From an uncultured Bacteriovorax sp. (GTDB lineage: Bacteria; Bdellovibrionota; Bacteriovoracia; Bacteriovoracales; Bacteriovoracaceae): a stretch of DNA of 7,658 nt. The notes under the pieces were generated by a model. That model worked only from the letters and a program-made list of their open reading frames with translations, was not told the origin of the DNA and ran no database searches. Where the stretch lies: the NCBI GenBank assembly GCA_946482295.1, contig CAMLRB010000171.1:1-7658 (forward strand), in the 5' to 3' direction. Of the stretch, positions 1-7,267 are shown piece by piece. The number at the start of each line of letters is the position of its first letter. Position 1 is the first letter of the stretch. Made by a program: the position numbers and the translations under genes.

Positions 1-133
1 TGAAGCCAAGCTTGAACCGATCCTCACAGATCGTTGGTGAAGTTGGCAAAAAAAGAATCCAACGCTCCTGTTGAACTCAAGCAGTGACTCTCGTCATCAG
101 AACTCAAGAAAAGTTTAACAAGAAAAGGCTAAT

Positions 134-139
134 TATAAA
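134..139 (+). promoter_or_regulatory. Possible -10 element for the exported-protein gene
   Basis: TATAAA lies about 50 bp before the ATG at 189, in an AT-rich stretch. No convincing -35 hexamer sits at the usual 16-18 bp spacing; the nearest T-rich match, TTTAAC at 114-119, is too close. It is a weak call resting on one hexamer. The rest of 1-188 shows no supported gene: all frames are short, and a frame open from the left edge (3-74) ends without a recognisable protein signature. Confidence 0.25.
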
Positions 140-188
140 AGTTTTTTCCCGTCTAGCGGCCGATTTAAACTGCGATTAGGATGAATAT

Positions 189-734
189 ATGAAACATCTG
201 TTCCAAATATTTCTTTTAGTTATCACTCTTCAAGCGGTCACAGAGAGCGATATTCAGGCGGAAATCAAAACACCGAATTATGATTTTACATTAAGTTCTT
301 TGGAACTTTTTTTCCCGGGCAAAACCCTCGAGATCGCCCTAAAATCCCAGCCCAAGTCTGATTTATTCGAAGATCGCGGTGACGAAAAAGTCTATCGTTT
401 TAAACTTCTCCGAGCGGGTTACGTACTTGATGTTTATACTCAGGTAAAAAAAGATTTGATCGTCGACATGTACGTTAGACTTCCTCAACATTTCATCCAT
501 GATCAAATGCTGGCTGACTTGCAAAAGCGCTACAAAAAGCAGGATCACTTCATTCGAAAAGATTTGAGTGCTTTGTATGTTTGGAAAAACCGTGACGGAT
601 TAAACTTAATTTACCATGGCAGTTGTTCCATCACTTGCTTTCCCATGTTTTTCGAAGTTGTTAAAGCTTCTCCAGACATCGTGCCTTTTTATCAGCGATT
701 CAATGAAGCGCTTCCACTCTGGGAAATTAAGTGA
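189..734 (+). CDS. Small exported protein of unknown function
   Basis: I do not recognise this 181-residue protein. Residues 1-24 look like a Sec signal peptide: Lys2, a hydrophobic core at about 4-17, then an A-x-A-like site (IQA before Glu25). No lipobox cysteine is present, so the mature protein should be soluble in the periplasm or secreted. The mature part mixes charged and beta-prone stretches and contains only two cysteines, Cys146 and Cys150 (CSITC), close enough to form a disulfide after export. The start at 189 is supported by AGGA at 178-181 with 7 bp spacing. A three-codon ATG-to-TGA reading frame at 181-192 overlaps this start but has no ribosome binding site. The 3' end overlaps the oppositely transcribed lgt by 43 bp. 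It has no same-strand neighbour in view, so context gives no function. Confidence 0.72.
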   Translation: MKHLFQIFLLVITLQAVTESDIQAEIKTPNYDFTLSSLELFFPGKTLEIALKSQPKSDLFEDRGDEKVYRFKLLRAGYVLDVYTQVKKDLIVDMYVRLPQHFIHDQMLADLQKRYKKQDHFIRKDLSALYVWKNRDGLNLIYHGSCSITCFPMFFEVVKASPDIVPFYQRFNEALPLWEIK

Positions 735-1516
735 TTTTTTTTGCTGAAGTAGAAGTAGAGTCCGAGTCCGCCCAACATCATCAGTACACATAACAATTGG
801 CCCATTGTGAAGAGACCAAAATAATAACCTAATTGTGAATCAGGTTCGCGGAAAAATTCGATTATAAAGCGAAAAAATCCATATCCCCCCACAAAGAAGG
901 CTCCGATGATTCCATATTTGTTTGTTCTTTTTTTAACCATCCAAACAATCGCCATAAGAACAAGACCTTCGAGTACAGCTTCATAAAGTTGAGAGGGATG
1001 GCGAGGATAAGGTCCGCCACCATTGGGAAAAATGATACCAATTGGTGATTGAGTAATACGCCCGTAGAGTTCGCCGTTAATAAAATTCCCGATGCGCCCC
1101 CAGAAAATTCCCTGCGTTCCGGCCAGGGCAATTGAATCCATGACTTCATACCAAGTTATATTATTTCTGCGAGCAAAGATAATTCCACCAGCGATCAATC
1201 CAACGAGTGCTCCGTGAAAACTTAATCCACCTTTCCAAACAGCAATAATGTCTAATAAATTTCCTGAATATGATTCCCAGTTATAAATGAAAACGTAAAA
1301 GATGCGTGCACCTAAAAACATACACACAATCATCGTTGTCACTAGTGTGTCGATTTTATCTTCAGTTACTTTGAAAAAATTTTGACGAACAAGAACTTTT
1401 AAAAGATAGCCCGCGATGATGAAGCCAACTACATACATAAGTCCGTACCAACGGATCTGTAAGGCACCTAAATCGAAAATGACGGAATCTAAACTGTGAA
1501 CGTAATGAGTATTCAT
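692..1516 (-). CDS. lgt: Prolipoprotein diacylglyceryl transferase (Lgt)
   Basis: Lgt is the inner-membrane enzyme that moves diacylglycerol from phosphatidylglycerol to the lipobox cysteine of prolipoproteins, the first step of lipoprotein maturation. At 274 residues it has the normal family length. The family signature GRIGNFINGELYGR is at 140-153. GGLSFHGAL (97-104), which carries the conserved histidine His101, the RHPSQLYEA block (172-180) and the YGFFRFIIEFFREPD block (212-226), with its conserved arginines, are all present. Several hydrophobic segments (about 22-42, 58-78, 100-115, 181-194, 203-220, 234-256) fit the multi-pass fold. The start at 1516 has a modest binding site, AGAG, about 5 bp upstream. 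It is 47 bp downstream of the unknown gene at 1564-2415 and probably co-transcribed with it. Its last 14 codons overlap the converging gene at 189-734. A lipoprotein substrate is encoded at 5421-7259. Confidence 0.97.
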   Translation of the reverse strand: MNTHYVHSLDSVIFDLGALQIRWYGLMYVVGFIIAGYLLKVLVRQNFFKVTEDKIDTLVTTMIVCMFLGARIFYVFIYNWESYSGNLLDIIAVWKGGLSFHGALVGLIAGGIIFARRNNITWYEVMDSIALAGTQGIFWGRIGNFINGELYGRITQSPIGIIFPNGGGPYPRHPSQLYEAVLEGLVLMAIVWMVKKRTNKYGIIGAFFVGGYGFFRFIIEFFREPDSQLGYYFGLFTMGQLLCVLMMLGGLGLYFYFSKKNHLISQSGSASLNR

Positions 1517-1523
1517 GTTTTCT

Positions 1524-1548
1524 CTTTTTAAAAATGATTTTTAAAAAG
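1524..1548. repeat. AT-rich palindrome next to the lgt ribosome binding site
   Basis: CTTTTTAAAAA (1524-1534) and TTTTTAAAAAG (1538-1548) form a perfect 11-bp inverted repeat with a 3-base TGA spacer. Because the core TTTTTAAAAA is itself palindromic, the element is also a tandem direct repeat. It lies in the 47-bp gap between the unknown gene and lgt. On the lgt strand the proximal arm runs into the AAGAG that serves as the lgt binding site, so a folded transcript could partly hide it. The stem has almost no G or C, so it does not look like an efficient intrinsic terminator. A protein operator is an alternative. Confidence 0.6.
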
Positions 1549-1563
1549 GATAACGAAGGATCA

Positions 1564-2415
1564 CTATAAAGACAAATCTGTTCTTGGACGGAAACTCTCT
1601 TCAGGATGCACAAGTCCTTCAGAAATTTTCACCATCATTTGAATCATTTGTCTCACGGGAACTGAGAGACCCGTGTATTCAAAATAAGCGGTGTGTGCGG
1701 AGATAAAACTCAGCAATTCTTCATTGCTCATTCTCACATTTCTTCCTTTCAAAGTTGCATCTAAACGGAGAACTTTAAATCTAGAACCCATCTTTTTCAC
1801 ACCATCTAAACTTAAAACACGAAGACCAACAACATCGACAAAAACAGCTTCACCTTTTGAATCTTTCGAACGTTGAAGAACAACTCCTCCGTCAACTGTG
1901 ACTCCCCATAATCCTAAAATTCCATGGGAGACTAAGGCCCATGTTAAGAAGCGATTGATTACAATTCGCGATGCTAGTTTTGTTTCAGAAGTTGCTTTCA
2001 GTGAACCAAAATCTTGGTAACAACCAAGCTCCCAAACTTTCGCTCCAAAAGAATAAACCATCAGGCCTACATTTTTATAACGATAAACCTGGTATCCGGC
2101 CTTTGGTGTAATACTTTCTTGTCCATAACGATCACTTTCCATAGTCGACTCGATTTGACGGGCCACAGTTGGACTCGCTTCAGTGATGCTTAAACAACGG
2201 GCAGACTTATTGGTCTTAATCGTTTCAAGAGCTGCTATTTCTTCTTTGTCTTGTAACTTTATAAATTTCATTGAGGTCAAAAAATCACTCAATGTTGAAT
2301 CGAAGCTTGCTTGATCCACCGCCACAAAAATGGGAAGATTAAGATCTTTCTGGTATTGAAAGTATGTTTTCTTGCTAGTCATTTGGGGTGTCGTATTTGT
2401 GCTTATCTTGCTCAT
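1564..2415 (-). CDS. Conserved-looking soluble protein of unknown function
   Basis: I do not recognise this 283-residue protein. I chose the ATG at 2413-2415 because AGGA (2423-2426 on the opposite strand) stands 7 bp before it. An in-frame ATG at 2475 would add 20 residues but lacks a binding site and would cover the candidate rplU promoter. There is no signal peptide; the only markedly hydrophobic stretch, FLTWALVSHGILGLWGVTVDGGVVL (about residues 156-180 of this version), reads more like a buried helix and beta hairpin than a clear membrane anchor. A C-terminal half with alternating hydrophobic strands (EAVFVDVVGLRVLSL, then RFKVLRLDATL) suggests a folded globular domain. Cysteines fall at 74 and 132. 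It lies 47 bp upstream of lgt on the same strand, so co-transcription is likely, but that alone does not assign a role in lipoprotein maturation. Confidence 0.75.
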   Translation of the reverse strand: MSKISTNTTPQMTSKKTYFQYQKDLNLPIFVAVDQASFDSTLSDFLTSMKFIKLQDKEEIAALETIKTNKSARCLSITEASPTVARQIESTMESDRYGQESITPKAGYQVYRYKNVGLMVYSFGAKVWELGCYQDFGSLKATSETKLASRIVINRFLTWALVSHGILGLWGVTVDGGVVLQRSKDSKGEAVFVDVVGLRVLSLDGVKKMGSRFKVLRLDATLKGRNVRMSNEELLSFISAHTAYFEYTGLSVPVRQMIQMMVKISEGLVHPEESFRPRTDLSL

Positions 2416-2468
2416 GGCGCCATCCTGGGTTATCCTCAGTCTACTTTGCGTATCGGACGCCTTTTCCC

Positions 2469-2497
2469 TTGACATTAAGACCCAGACTACATAAAAG
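2469..2497 (+). promoter_or_regulatory. Candidate sigma-70-like promoter for rplU-rpmA
   Basis: A perfect -35 consensus TTGACA (2469-2474) is followed after 17 bp by TAAAAG (2492-2497), a 4 of 6 match to the -10 consensus; CATAAA at 2490-2495 is an alternative with 15 bp spacing. A start near 2503 would give a leader of roughly 100 bases before rplU. CATAAT at 2507-2512 is a better -10 hexamer but has no good -35. A 5-bp inverted repeat (AGACT 2484-2488, AGTCT 2496-2500) brackets the -10 area and could be an operator or chance. Confidence 0.4.
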
Positions 2498-2509
2498 TCT
2501 AAGGTTCAT

Positions 2510-2534
2510 AATTAGTGGCTAAAATTAGGGCTAA
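2510..2534 (+). repeat. Tandem repeat with nested palindromes in the rplU leader
   Basis: AATTAGTGGCTAA (2510-2522) is directly followed by AATTAGGGCTAA (2523-2534), the same unit less one base. Each copy contains an inverted repeat TTAG-N2/3-CTAA, and the junction CTAA-AA-TTAG is palindromic too. It would lie just downstream of the candidate promoter, in the untranslated leader, where a repressor or an autoregulating ribosomal protein could bind. Function is inferred from position only. Confidence 0.45.
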
Positions 2535-2591
2535 CAAGATTGTATTTCTGAGTAAAAAACTTGGATTTCAACCCCTGGATTTTGCTATTTT

Positions 2592-2597
2592 AAGGAG
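2592..2597 (+). promoter_or_regulatory. Ribosome binding site that fixes the rplU start
   Basis: AAGGAG lies 7 bp before the ATG at 2605. It decides the start: the reading frame is open upstream to a GTG at 2515, but the extra 30 residues have no counterpart in L21 and that GTG has no binding site. Confidence 0.85.
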
Positions 2598-2604
2598 TTT
2601 TTTC

Positions 2605-2970
2605 ATGTACGGAATCGTAGAAATCGCTGGTCACCAGTACAAAGTTCAAGCCGGAGATCTAATTGACGTTGAAAAACTAGCTAAAGAAGCTGGTTCAACA
2701 ATCTCTTTAGACCAAGTTCTTTTCATCGGCGGAGATAAACCACTTGTAGGTGCTCCAGTTGTAAAAGGCGCAACAGTAAGTGCAAAAGTTATTATGCACG
2801 ATCGCTCAAGAAAACTTATCGTTTTCAAGAGAAAACCAGGTGGATACAAGAGAAGAAATGGTCACAGACAACACTTCACTGCCCTTTTGATCACTGAGAT
2901 CAATGACGGTGCAGGAAACAAGTCTGCAATCGATAAGAACTCTAAGAACGCACAAAAATATTTAAAATAA
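2605..2970 (+). CDS. rplU: 50S ribosomal protein L21
   Basis: L21 is a structural protein of the large ribosomal subunit that binds 23S rRNA. The 121-residue product begins with the typical MYGIVEIAGHQYKVQAGD and carries the family signature KRRNGHRQHFT at 82-92, preceded by the strand IVFKRK. It is slightly longer than the usual 100-105 residues; the additional length is a lysine- and asparagine-rich tail after about residue 103. The ATG at 2605 is chosen over an upstream GTG because of the AAGGAG site and because it matches the family start. It heads a two-gene unit with rpmA, 31 bp downstream, the usual arrangement in bacteria, and runs divergently from the unknown gene at 1564-2415. Confidence 0.98.
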   Translation: MYGIVEIAGHQYKVQAGDLIDVEKLAKEAGSTISLDQVLFIGGDKPLVGAPVVKGATVSAKVIMHDRSRKLIVFKRKPGGYKRRNGHRQHFTALLITEINDGAGNKSAIDKNSKNAQKYLK

Positions 2971-3001
2971 GTTTAAAAAAATAATTTAAGGAGCACCTCA
3001 T

Positions 3002-3256
3002 ATGGCACACAAAAAAGCCGCCGGGTCCACGGCCAACGGAAGAGATTCAAATCCAAAGATGCGTGGAACTAAGAAATACGGCGGAGAAAACGTAATTTCT
3101 GGAAACATCATCGTAAGACAAAAGGGAACTAAGATTTTCCCTGGTACAGGTGTAGCAATGGGTAGAGACTTCACAATCTACGCTACTACTACAGGTACAG
3201 TTAAATTTTCTTTCTACACAAAAGATAAGAAAATTGTTTCTGTAATTCCTGCTTAG
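3002..3256 (+). CDS. rpmA: 50S ribosomal protein L27
   Basis: L27 sits on the large subunit with its N-terminus reaching towards the peptidyl transferase centre. The 84-residue protein has normal length and the hallmark N-terminus [16 protein letters not shown], then [20 protein letters not shown] (25-44) and PG at 47-48. It begins directly at the mature-type AHKK sequence, without the cleavable N-terminal extension found in Firmicutes. At positions 6-7 it has AA where many homologues have GG or AG, a mild difference in the flexible arm. AAGGAG at 2988-2993 with 8 bp spacing supports the start. The transcript ends at a strong terminator 30 bp after the stop codon. Confidence 0.98.
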   Translation: MAHKKAAGSTANGRDSNPKMRGTKKYGGENVISGNIIVRQKGTKIFPGTGVAMGRDFTIYATTTGTVKFSFYTKDKKIVSVIPA

Positions 3257-3279
3257 TTATCTTTCAAAAGACAAAAAAG

Positions 3280-3288
3280 TGTTATAAG
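3280..3288 (+). promoter_or_regulatory. Candidate extended -10 promoter for obgE-rsfS-rlmH
   Basis: TGT followed by TATAAG gives an extended -10 (TG, one base, then a 5 of 6 hexamer at 3283-3288). The -35 region is poor (CTTTCA at 3261-3266, 16 bp spacing), which extended -10 promoters tolerate. The hexamer overlaps the first bases of the terminator stem, so transcription would begin near 3294-3296, at the hairpin loop. Confidence 0.42.
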
Positions 3289-3318
3289 GGAATCCAAACG
3301 GATTCCCTTTTTTATTTT
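3286..3318 (+). terminator. Intrinsic terminator after rpmA
   Basis: AAGGGAATCC (3286-3295) pairs perfectly with GGATTCCCTT (3300-3309) around an AAAC tetraloop, followed by TTTTATTTT. This is a textbook Rho-independent terminator and separates the ribosomal protein genes from obgE, which begins only 8 bp after the T-tract. Confidence 0.92.
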
Positions 3319-3320
3319 AG

Positions 3321-4430
<1,110 letters not shown>

Positions 4431-4433
4431 GAA

Positions 4434-4907
4434 ATGAGTCGCGAGTACGTTACAAAAGAAGTTAAAGCAATCATCGACGATAAAAAATATGAAGCACCTT
4501 TGAACGTGGCCATGGCCGCTGCATGGGTTATGGGAAATTTTAAAGGGATCAACCTAAAAGTTCTCGACCTACGTAATGTTTCAGGGATCGCTGATTTTTT
4601 CGTTCTCGGTTCAGCAAGCAACCCTACTCAGGCAGCAGCAATGGCCGAAGAAATTTCACACCAGATGCGCTTAAATGGTGTTGAGGCCCTTTCACGTGAA
4701 GGTCTAAAACACAGCACTGACTGGATCCTTCTTGATTATGGTGACATTATCATTCACGTTTTCCATGAGCCTTCACGCATGGTTTATGACCTAGACTCAC
4801 TTTACAAAAATGCACTCGCTGTTGAAATCCCTGAGTCTTTCTACTTCTCAACTCCAGAAAACGAAAGAAAGTCTTCTGGTGATGACAGCGGAAGAAATTA
4901 CTTCTAA
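4434..4907 (+). CDS. rsfS: Ribosomal silencing factor RsfS (Iojap/YbeB family)
   Basis: RsfS binds L14 on the 50S subunit and blocks joining with 30S when nutrients are short. The family core runs from about residue 24 to 130, with VLDLRNVSGIADFFVLGSAS (43-62), the QAAAMAEEI helix (66-74) and the strongly conserved WILLDYGDIIIHVFHEPSR then YDLDSLY (97-124). At 157 residues it is longer than the usual 105-120, with about 23 extra residues at the N-terminus and a polar tail of similar size. The start is supported by AGAGGA at 4421-4426 (7 bp spacing), inside the last codons of obgE. The obgE-rsfS-rlmH order lacks nadD or proB/proA between the genes, unlike many bacteria. Confidence 0.96.
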   Translation: MSREYVTKEVKAIIDDKKYEAPLNVAMAAAWVMGNFKGINLKVLDLRNVSGIADFFVLGSASNPTQAAAMAEEISHQMRLNGVEALSREGLKHSTDWILLDYGDIIIHVFHEPSRMVYDLDSLYKNALAVEIPESFYFSTPENERKSSGDDSGRNYF

Positions 4908-4909
4908 GC

Positions 4910-5365
4910 ATGAAAGACCTGCACTTAATTACTGTTGGAAAATTGAGTGACAGGTCTATCGAATCTCTCGAAAACGAATATGCCAAACGACTAATATCTC
5001 CCAAACTTCACATTCACGAAGTGAAGGCCCATGCTGAAAATCTCTCATTAGAAGCAAAAGAAGTTCTCGCTAAGATCGACGACATCTCCCGCTCAGAAAA
5101 TCCCTACATAGTTTTAATGGCCGAAAAAGGAAAGCAGTTTAACTCTGTTCAATTTTCAGAATGGCTTTCGCAAAAATCAGAAAGTCAGTCTGTTATATTT
5201 GTGATTGGAGGGGCAGCTGGACATGGAGATGCCGTTATTCAACGATCACAATTTAAGCTCTCTCTATCTGAAATGACGTATCCTCATAAGCTGGCCAGAC
5301 TCCTTTTAGTAGAACAAATCTATCGCGCTCAAACGATCAAGGCCGGCCATCCCTATCATAAGTAA
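4910..5365 (+). CDS. rlmH: 23S rRNA pseudouridine-1915 N3-methyltransferase RlmH
   Basis: RlmH is a small SPOUT-class methyltransferase that uses S-adenosylmethionine to methylate pseudouridine 1915 in helix 69 of 23S rRNA, acting on assembled 70S ribosomes. The 151-residue length matches the family (about 155). The SAM-binding loop FVIGGAAGHG is at 97-106, the knot region LSLSEMTYPHKLARLLLVEQIYRA at 117-140, and the conserved C-terminus HPYHK at 147-151, where many homologues end in HPYHR(E). The start is 2 bp after the rsfS stop. No good binding site is near it (the closest purine run, GGAAG, is about 17 bp away), so translation probably depends on coupling to rsfS. Confidence 0.97.
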   Translation: MKDLHLITVGKLSDRSIESLENEYAKRLISPKLHIHEVKAHAENLSLEAKEVLAKIDDISRSENPYIVLMAEKGKQFNSVQFSEWLSQKSESQSVIFVIGGAAGHGDAVIQRSQFKLSLSEMTYPHKLARLLLVEQIYRAQTIKAGHPYHK

Positions 5366-5395
5366 TTGAAAATTCAGTATGCCCTCATGTTTTCA

Positions 5396-5417
5396 TCAAC
5401 TTATTCCGAGAAGTTGA
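5396..5417 (+). promoter_or_regulatory. Hairpin over the ribosome binding site of the PLD lipoprotein gene
   Basis: TCAACTT (5396-5402) and AAGTTGA (5411-5417) form a perfect 7-bp stem with an 8-base loop. The likely binding site GAGAAG (5408-5413, 7 bp before the ATG at 5421) lies half in the loop and half in the 3' arm, so folding would limit ribosome access. There is no T-tract, so it is not a terminator. The 55-bp gap after rlmH shows no clear promoter, and readthrough from the operon is possible. Confidence 0.4.
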
Positions 5418-5420
5418 GTA

Positions 5421-7259
5421 ATGAGATATGGTTTATTTCCCCTATTTTTAGCGCTGGTATTGTTCATGAGTTCATGTTCAACAGTTCCCGTGCAAACAGC
5501 ATGGCGTGGACCTGCTGAATTCAGTTCACAATCATGCATAGATATCGCAGCTTCCTTTCATCGCACCTCTGCTAAAGCGAAAGAGACATCTTCGCTCGTT
5601 AGAGGTGAAGACATTTGTCTTAATCGTTTGATGGAAGAAAGAAATGTTTTACGTGAAAAGTATGTAACCATCACAGAATCAATTCGTGATTTTGAATTAA
5701 AAGCCGATGCTCCTATTAAAGGAAAAACGAAACTCGTTCTTGATCCGCGCGAAGGTTATCTCGCGAAGATCATGATGATAAGAAATGCAAAAAAAACTAT
5801 AGATCTTTCTTATTACATTTTTAAGAGCGATGATACGGGAAATGCCATTCTTCACGAAATTCGTCAGGCAATTAAGCGTGGAGTAAAAGTTCGTATCCTC
5901 GTTGATTCATCTGGATCAATTTCGAAAGCGCCTTTTTATAACGATATCAAATCTCTCGTGGCCCTAAGTGGAAGACCCATTCTCGATGCTGACGGTAATC
6001 CTACTGGCCAACTGGCAAAGGCTGAAGCCGTTTTATTCAATCCCATTTTCAATGTGCGCGCTCACGTCGCTAACTGGTTCAGAAAAATTCACAATCTCTT
6101 TGTTCTCGATGGTGAGAAGTTACCAGAAATTACTTTTAACATAAATCGCCGATCACATGACAAAATTTTGTTAGTTGATGCTCAATCCACGGAAGATGCT
6201 ATGGCAATCATTGGAGGAAGAAATATTGCTGACCATTATTACAATGTAAACGATGGTGAAAAAAATCCAGTTCTTGATGCCGAAATTATGATTAAAGGTT
6301 TTAGTCATGTCGATGCAGAGGGAAATATTCAAAACGCTCTGGAAGATCATTTTAATAAAATTTATTACTATCTCGCTAATAAAAATTTTGAAAACTTTCT
6401 TTTCAAAATAAATCGTGAACAAGTCCGCACGCAATTTAAAAAAATGAGAACGAGTGCTGATAATCTTTTAAGCGAAGATGGAATTCTCAGTGAACAATTA
6501 GAAGAAATGACTCAGAAAAATTTTCTGGAAGAAGGGTTCGAAGAAGGACTGATTTCAGTTTTAAATGAAATACAGAACCTAAGTCGTACAAAAATTTTTC
6601 TTCAGCCGCGAGGTCCTCACAATCGTAAAAATGGTAATTCACTAGTAGATAAGCTTCATGCTGAAATCGCCAAGGCTCAGCATACAGTTGATATCGTTTC
6701 ACCTTATTTTTGGGTTCCTGATGAAGAAGTCGACTTCATGATCGAATGGGCAAAGAAAGATCCTAAACGCCGCATTCGTATTTTTTCAAACTCCATCACC
6801 ACAACTGATAACGTTATCGCTCAGGCGATGGTCGATGCAACATTCAGTGACTCTATTCTCAAGAAAATTAAAGGTACTCCCCTCGAAAATCAGGTGCAAA
6901 TTTATTCCTACGGCCGTATTGATGACGAAGTTTTAGGCGGTCAAACAAGGTATGGCTTTCTCCATGCGAAAATCGCTTTAGTAGATGGGAAATCAATGAC
7001 TGTTTCTACGTCAAATCTAGATCCTATTTCCAGACATCTTAACTCTGAGGTAGGGACGAACATTGAAGGTCTAGGACCTGATTCAAAAAATATTGCTAAG
7101 ATAAAAAATTTCATTGAGGAGATTGCTAAAAATTCTACTCTCTATGGATCTAAAGAGTGGCAAGAAATTCGTAAGCATCCTAAAAATCGCCTAGTCACTA
7201 TTCTGCAAGCATTCGCGACAAAAATCATCTATACCTTTAACCTCGTTCCACTCATCTGA
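5421..7259 (+). CDS. Phospholipase D-like lipoprotein, ClsC/YmdC-type
   Basis: The 612-residue protein belongs to the phospholipase D superfamily, whose members hydrolyse or transfer phosphodiester head groups; this branch resembles the cardiolipin synthase ClsC/YmdC. Residues 1-19 form a lipoprotein signal (hydrophobic 5-15, lipobox-like MSSC, Cys19), implying lipidation and a periplasmic membrane-anchored enzyme. Both catalytic HKD motifs are intact: HDKILLVD (His246, Lys248, Asp253) followed by IIGGRNIADHYY (263-274), and HAKIALVD (His515, Lys517, Asp522) followed by STSNLD (529-534). INRRSHDK and FNPIF before motif 1 are typical of the YmdC group. It is longer than E. coli ClsC (about 470) because of an N-terminal helical linker (about 30-100) and a charged insert between the two halves (about 310-392). 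The ATG at 5421 gives a complete signal peptide. A nuclease or other phosphodiesterase activity is the alternative; the substrate is not certain. Confidence 0.88.
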   Translation: MRYGLFPLFLALVLFMSSCSTVPVQTAWRGPAEFSSQSCIDIAASFHRTSAKAKETSSLVRGEDICLNRLMEERNVLREKYVTITESIRDFELKADAPIKGKTKLVLDPREGYLAKIMMIRNAKKTIDLSYYIFKSDDTGNAILHEIRQAIKRGVKVRILVDSSGSISKAPFYNDIKSLVALSGRPILDADGNPTGQLAKAEAVLFNPIFNVRAHVANWFRKIHNLFVLDGEKLPEITFNINRRSHDKILLVDAQSTEDAMAIIGGRNIADHYYNVNDGEKNPVLDAEIMIKGFSHVDAEGNIQNALEDHFNKIYYYLANKNFENFLFKINREQVRTQFKKMRTSADNLLSEDGILSEQLEEMTQKNFLEEGFEEGLISVLNEIQNLSRTKIFLQPRGPHNRKNGNSLVDKLHAEIAKAQHTVDIVSPYFWVPDEEVDFMIEWAKKDPKRRIRIFSNSITTTDNVIAQAMVDATFSDSILKKIKGTPLENQVQIYSYGRIDDEVLGGQTRYGFLHAKIALVDGKSMTVSTSNLDPISRHLNSEVGTNIEGLGPDSKNIAKIKNFIEEIAKNSTLYGSKEWQEIRKHPKNRLVTILQAFATKIIYTFNLVPLI

Positions 7260-7267
7260 GATGATTG

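Noticed and set aside
3..74. Possible tail of a + strand gene entering from the left edge
   Set aside because: The 23 codons give no recognisable motif and other frames are equally open, so a gene end cannot be supported.
73..108. Direct repeat GAACTCAAG at 73-81 and 100-108
   Set aside because: Only two 9-bp copies with no flanking structure, so chance is an adequate explanation; no array or mobile element signature.
862..1149. 95-residue open frame on the - strand inside lgt
   Set aside because: It is a shadow of lgt in another frame of the same strand, with no protein features of its own.
1362..1613. 83-residue - strand frame bridging the lgt start and upstream gene
   Set aside because: It overlaps two better-supported frames and the palindrome, and its translation looks like out-of-frame sequence.
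2510..2534. Tandem repeat as a CRISPR or telomere-like array
   Set aside because: Only two short units without spacers; the TTAGGG string is a coincidence within the unit.
2586..2591. Extended -10-like TGCTATTTT as rplU promoter
   Set aside because: Transcription would start at or beyond the AAGGAG binding site, leaving no usable leader.
2515..2604. GTG-initiated N-terminal extension of L21
   Set aside because: It has no ribosome binding site, no match to the L21 family, and would cover the leader; AAGGAG precedes the ATG at 2605.
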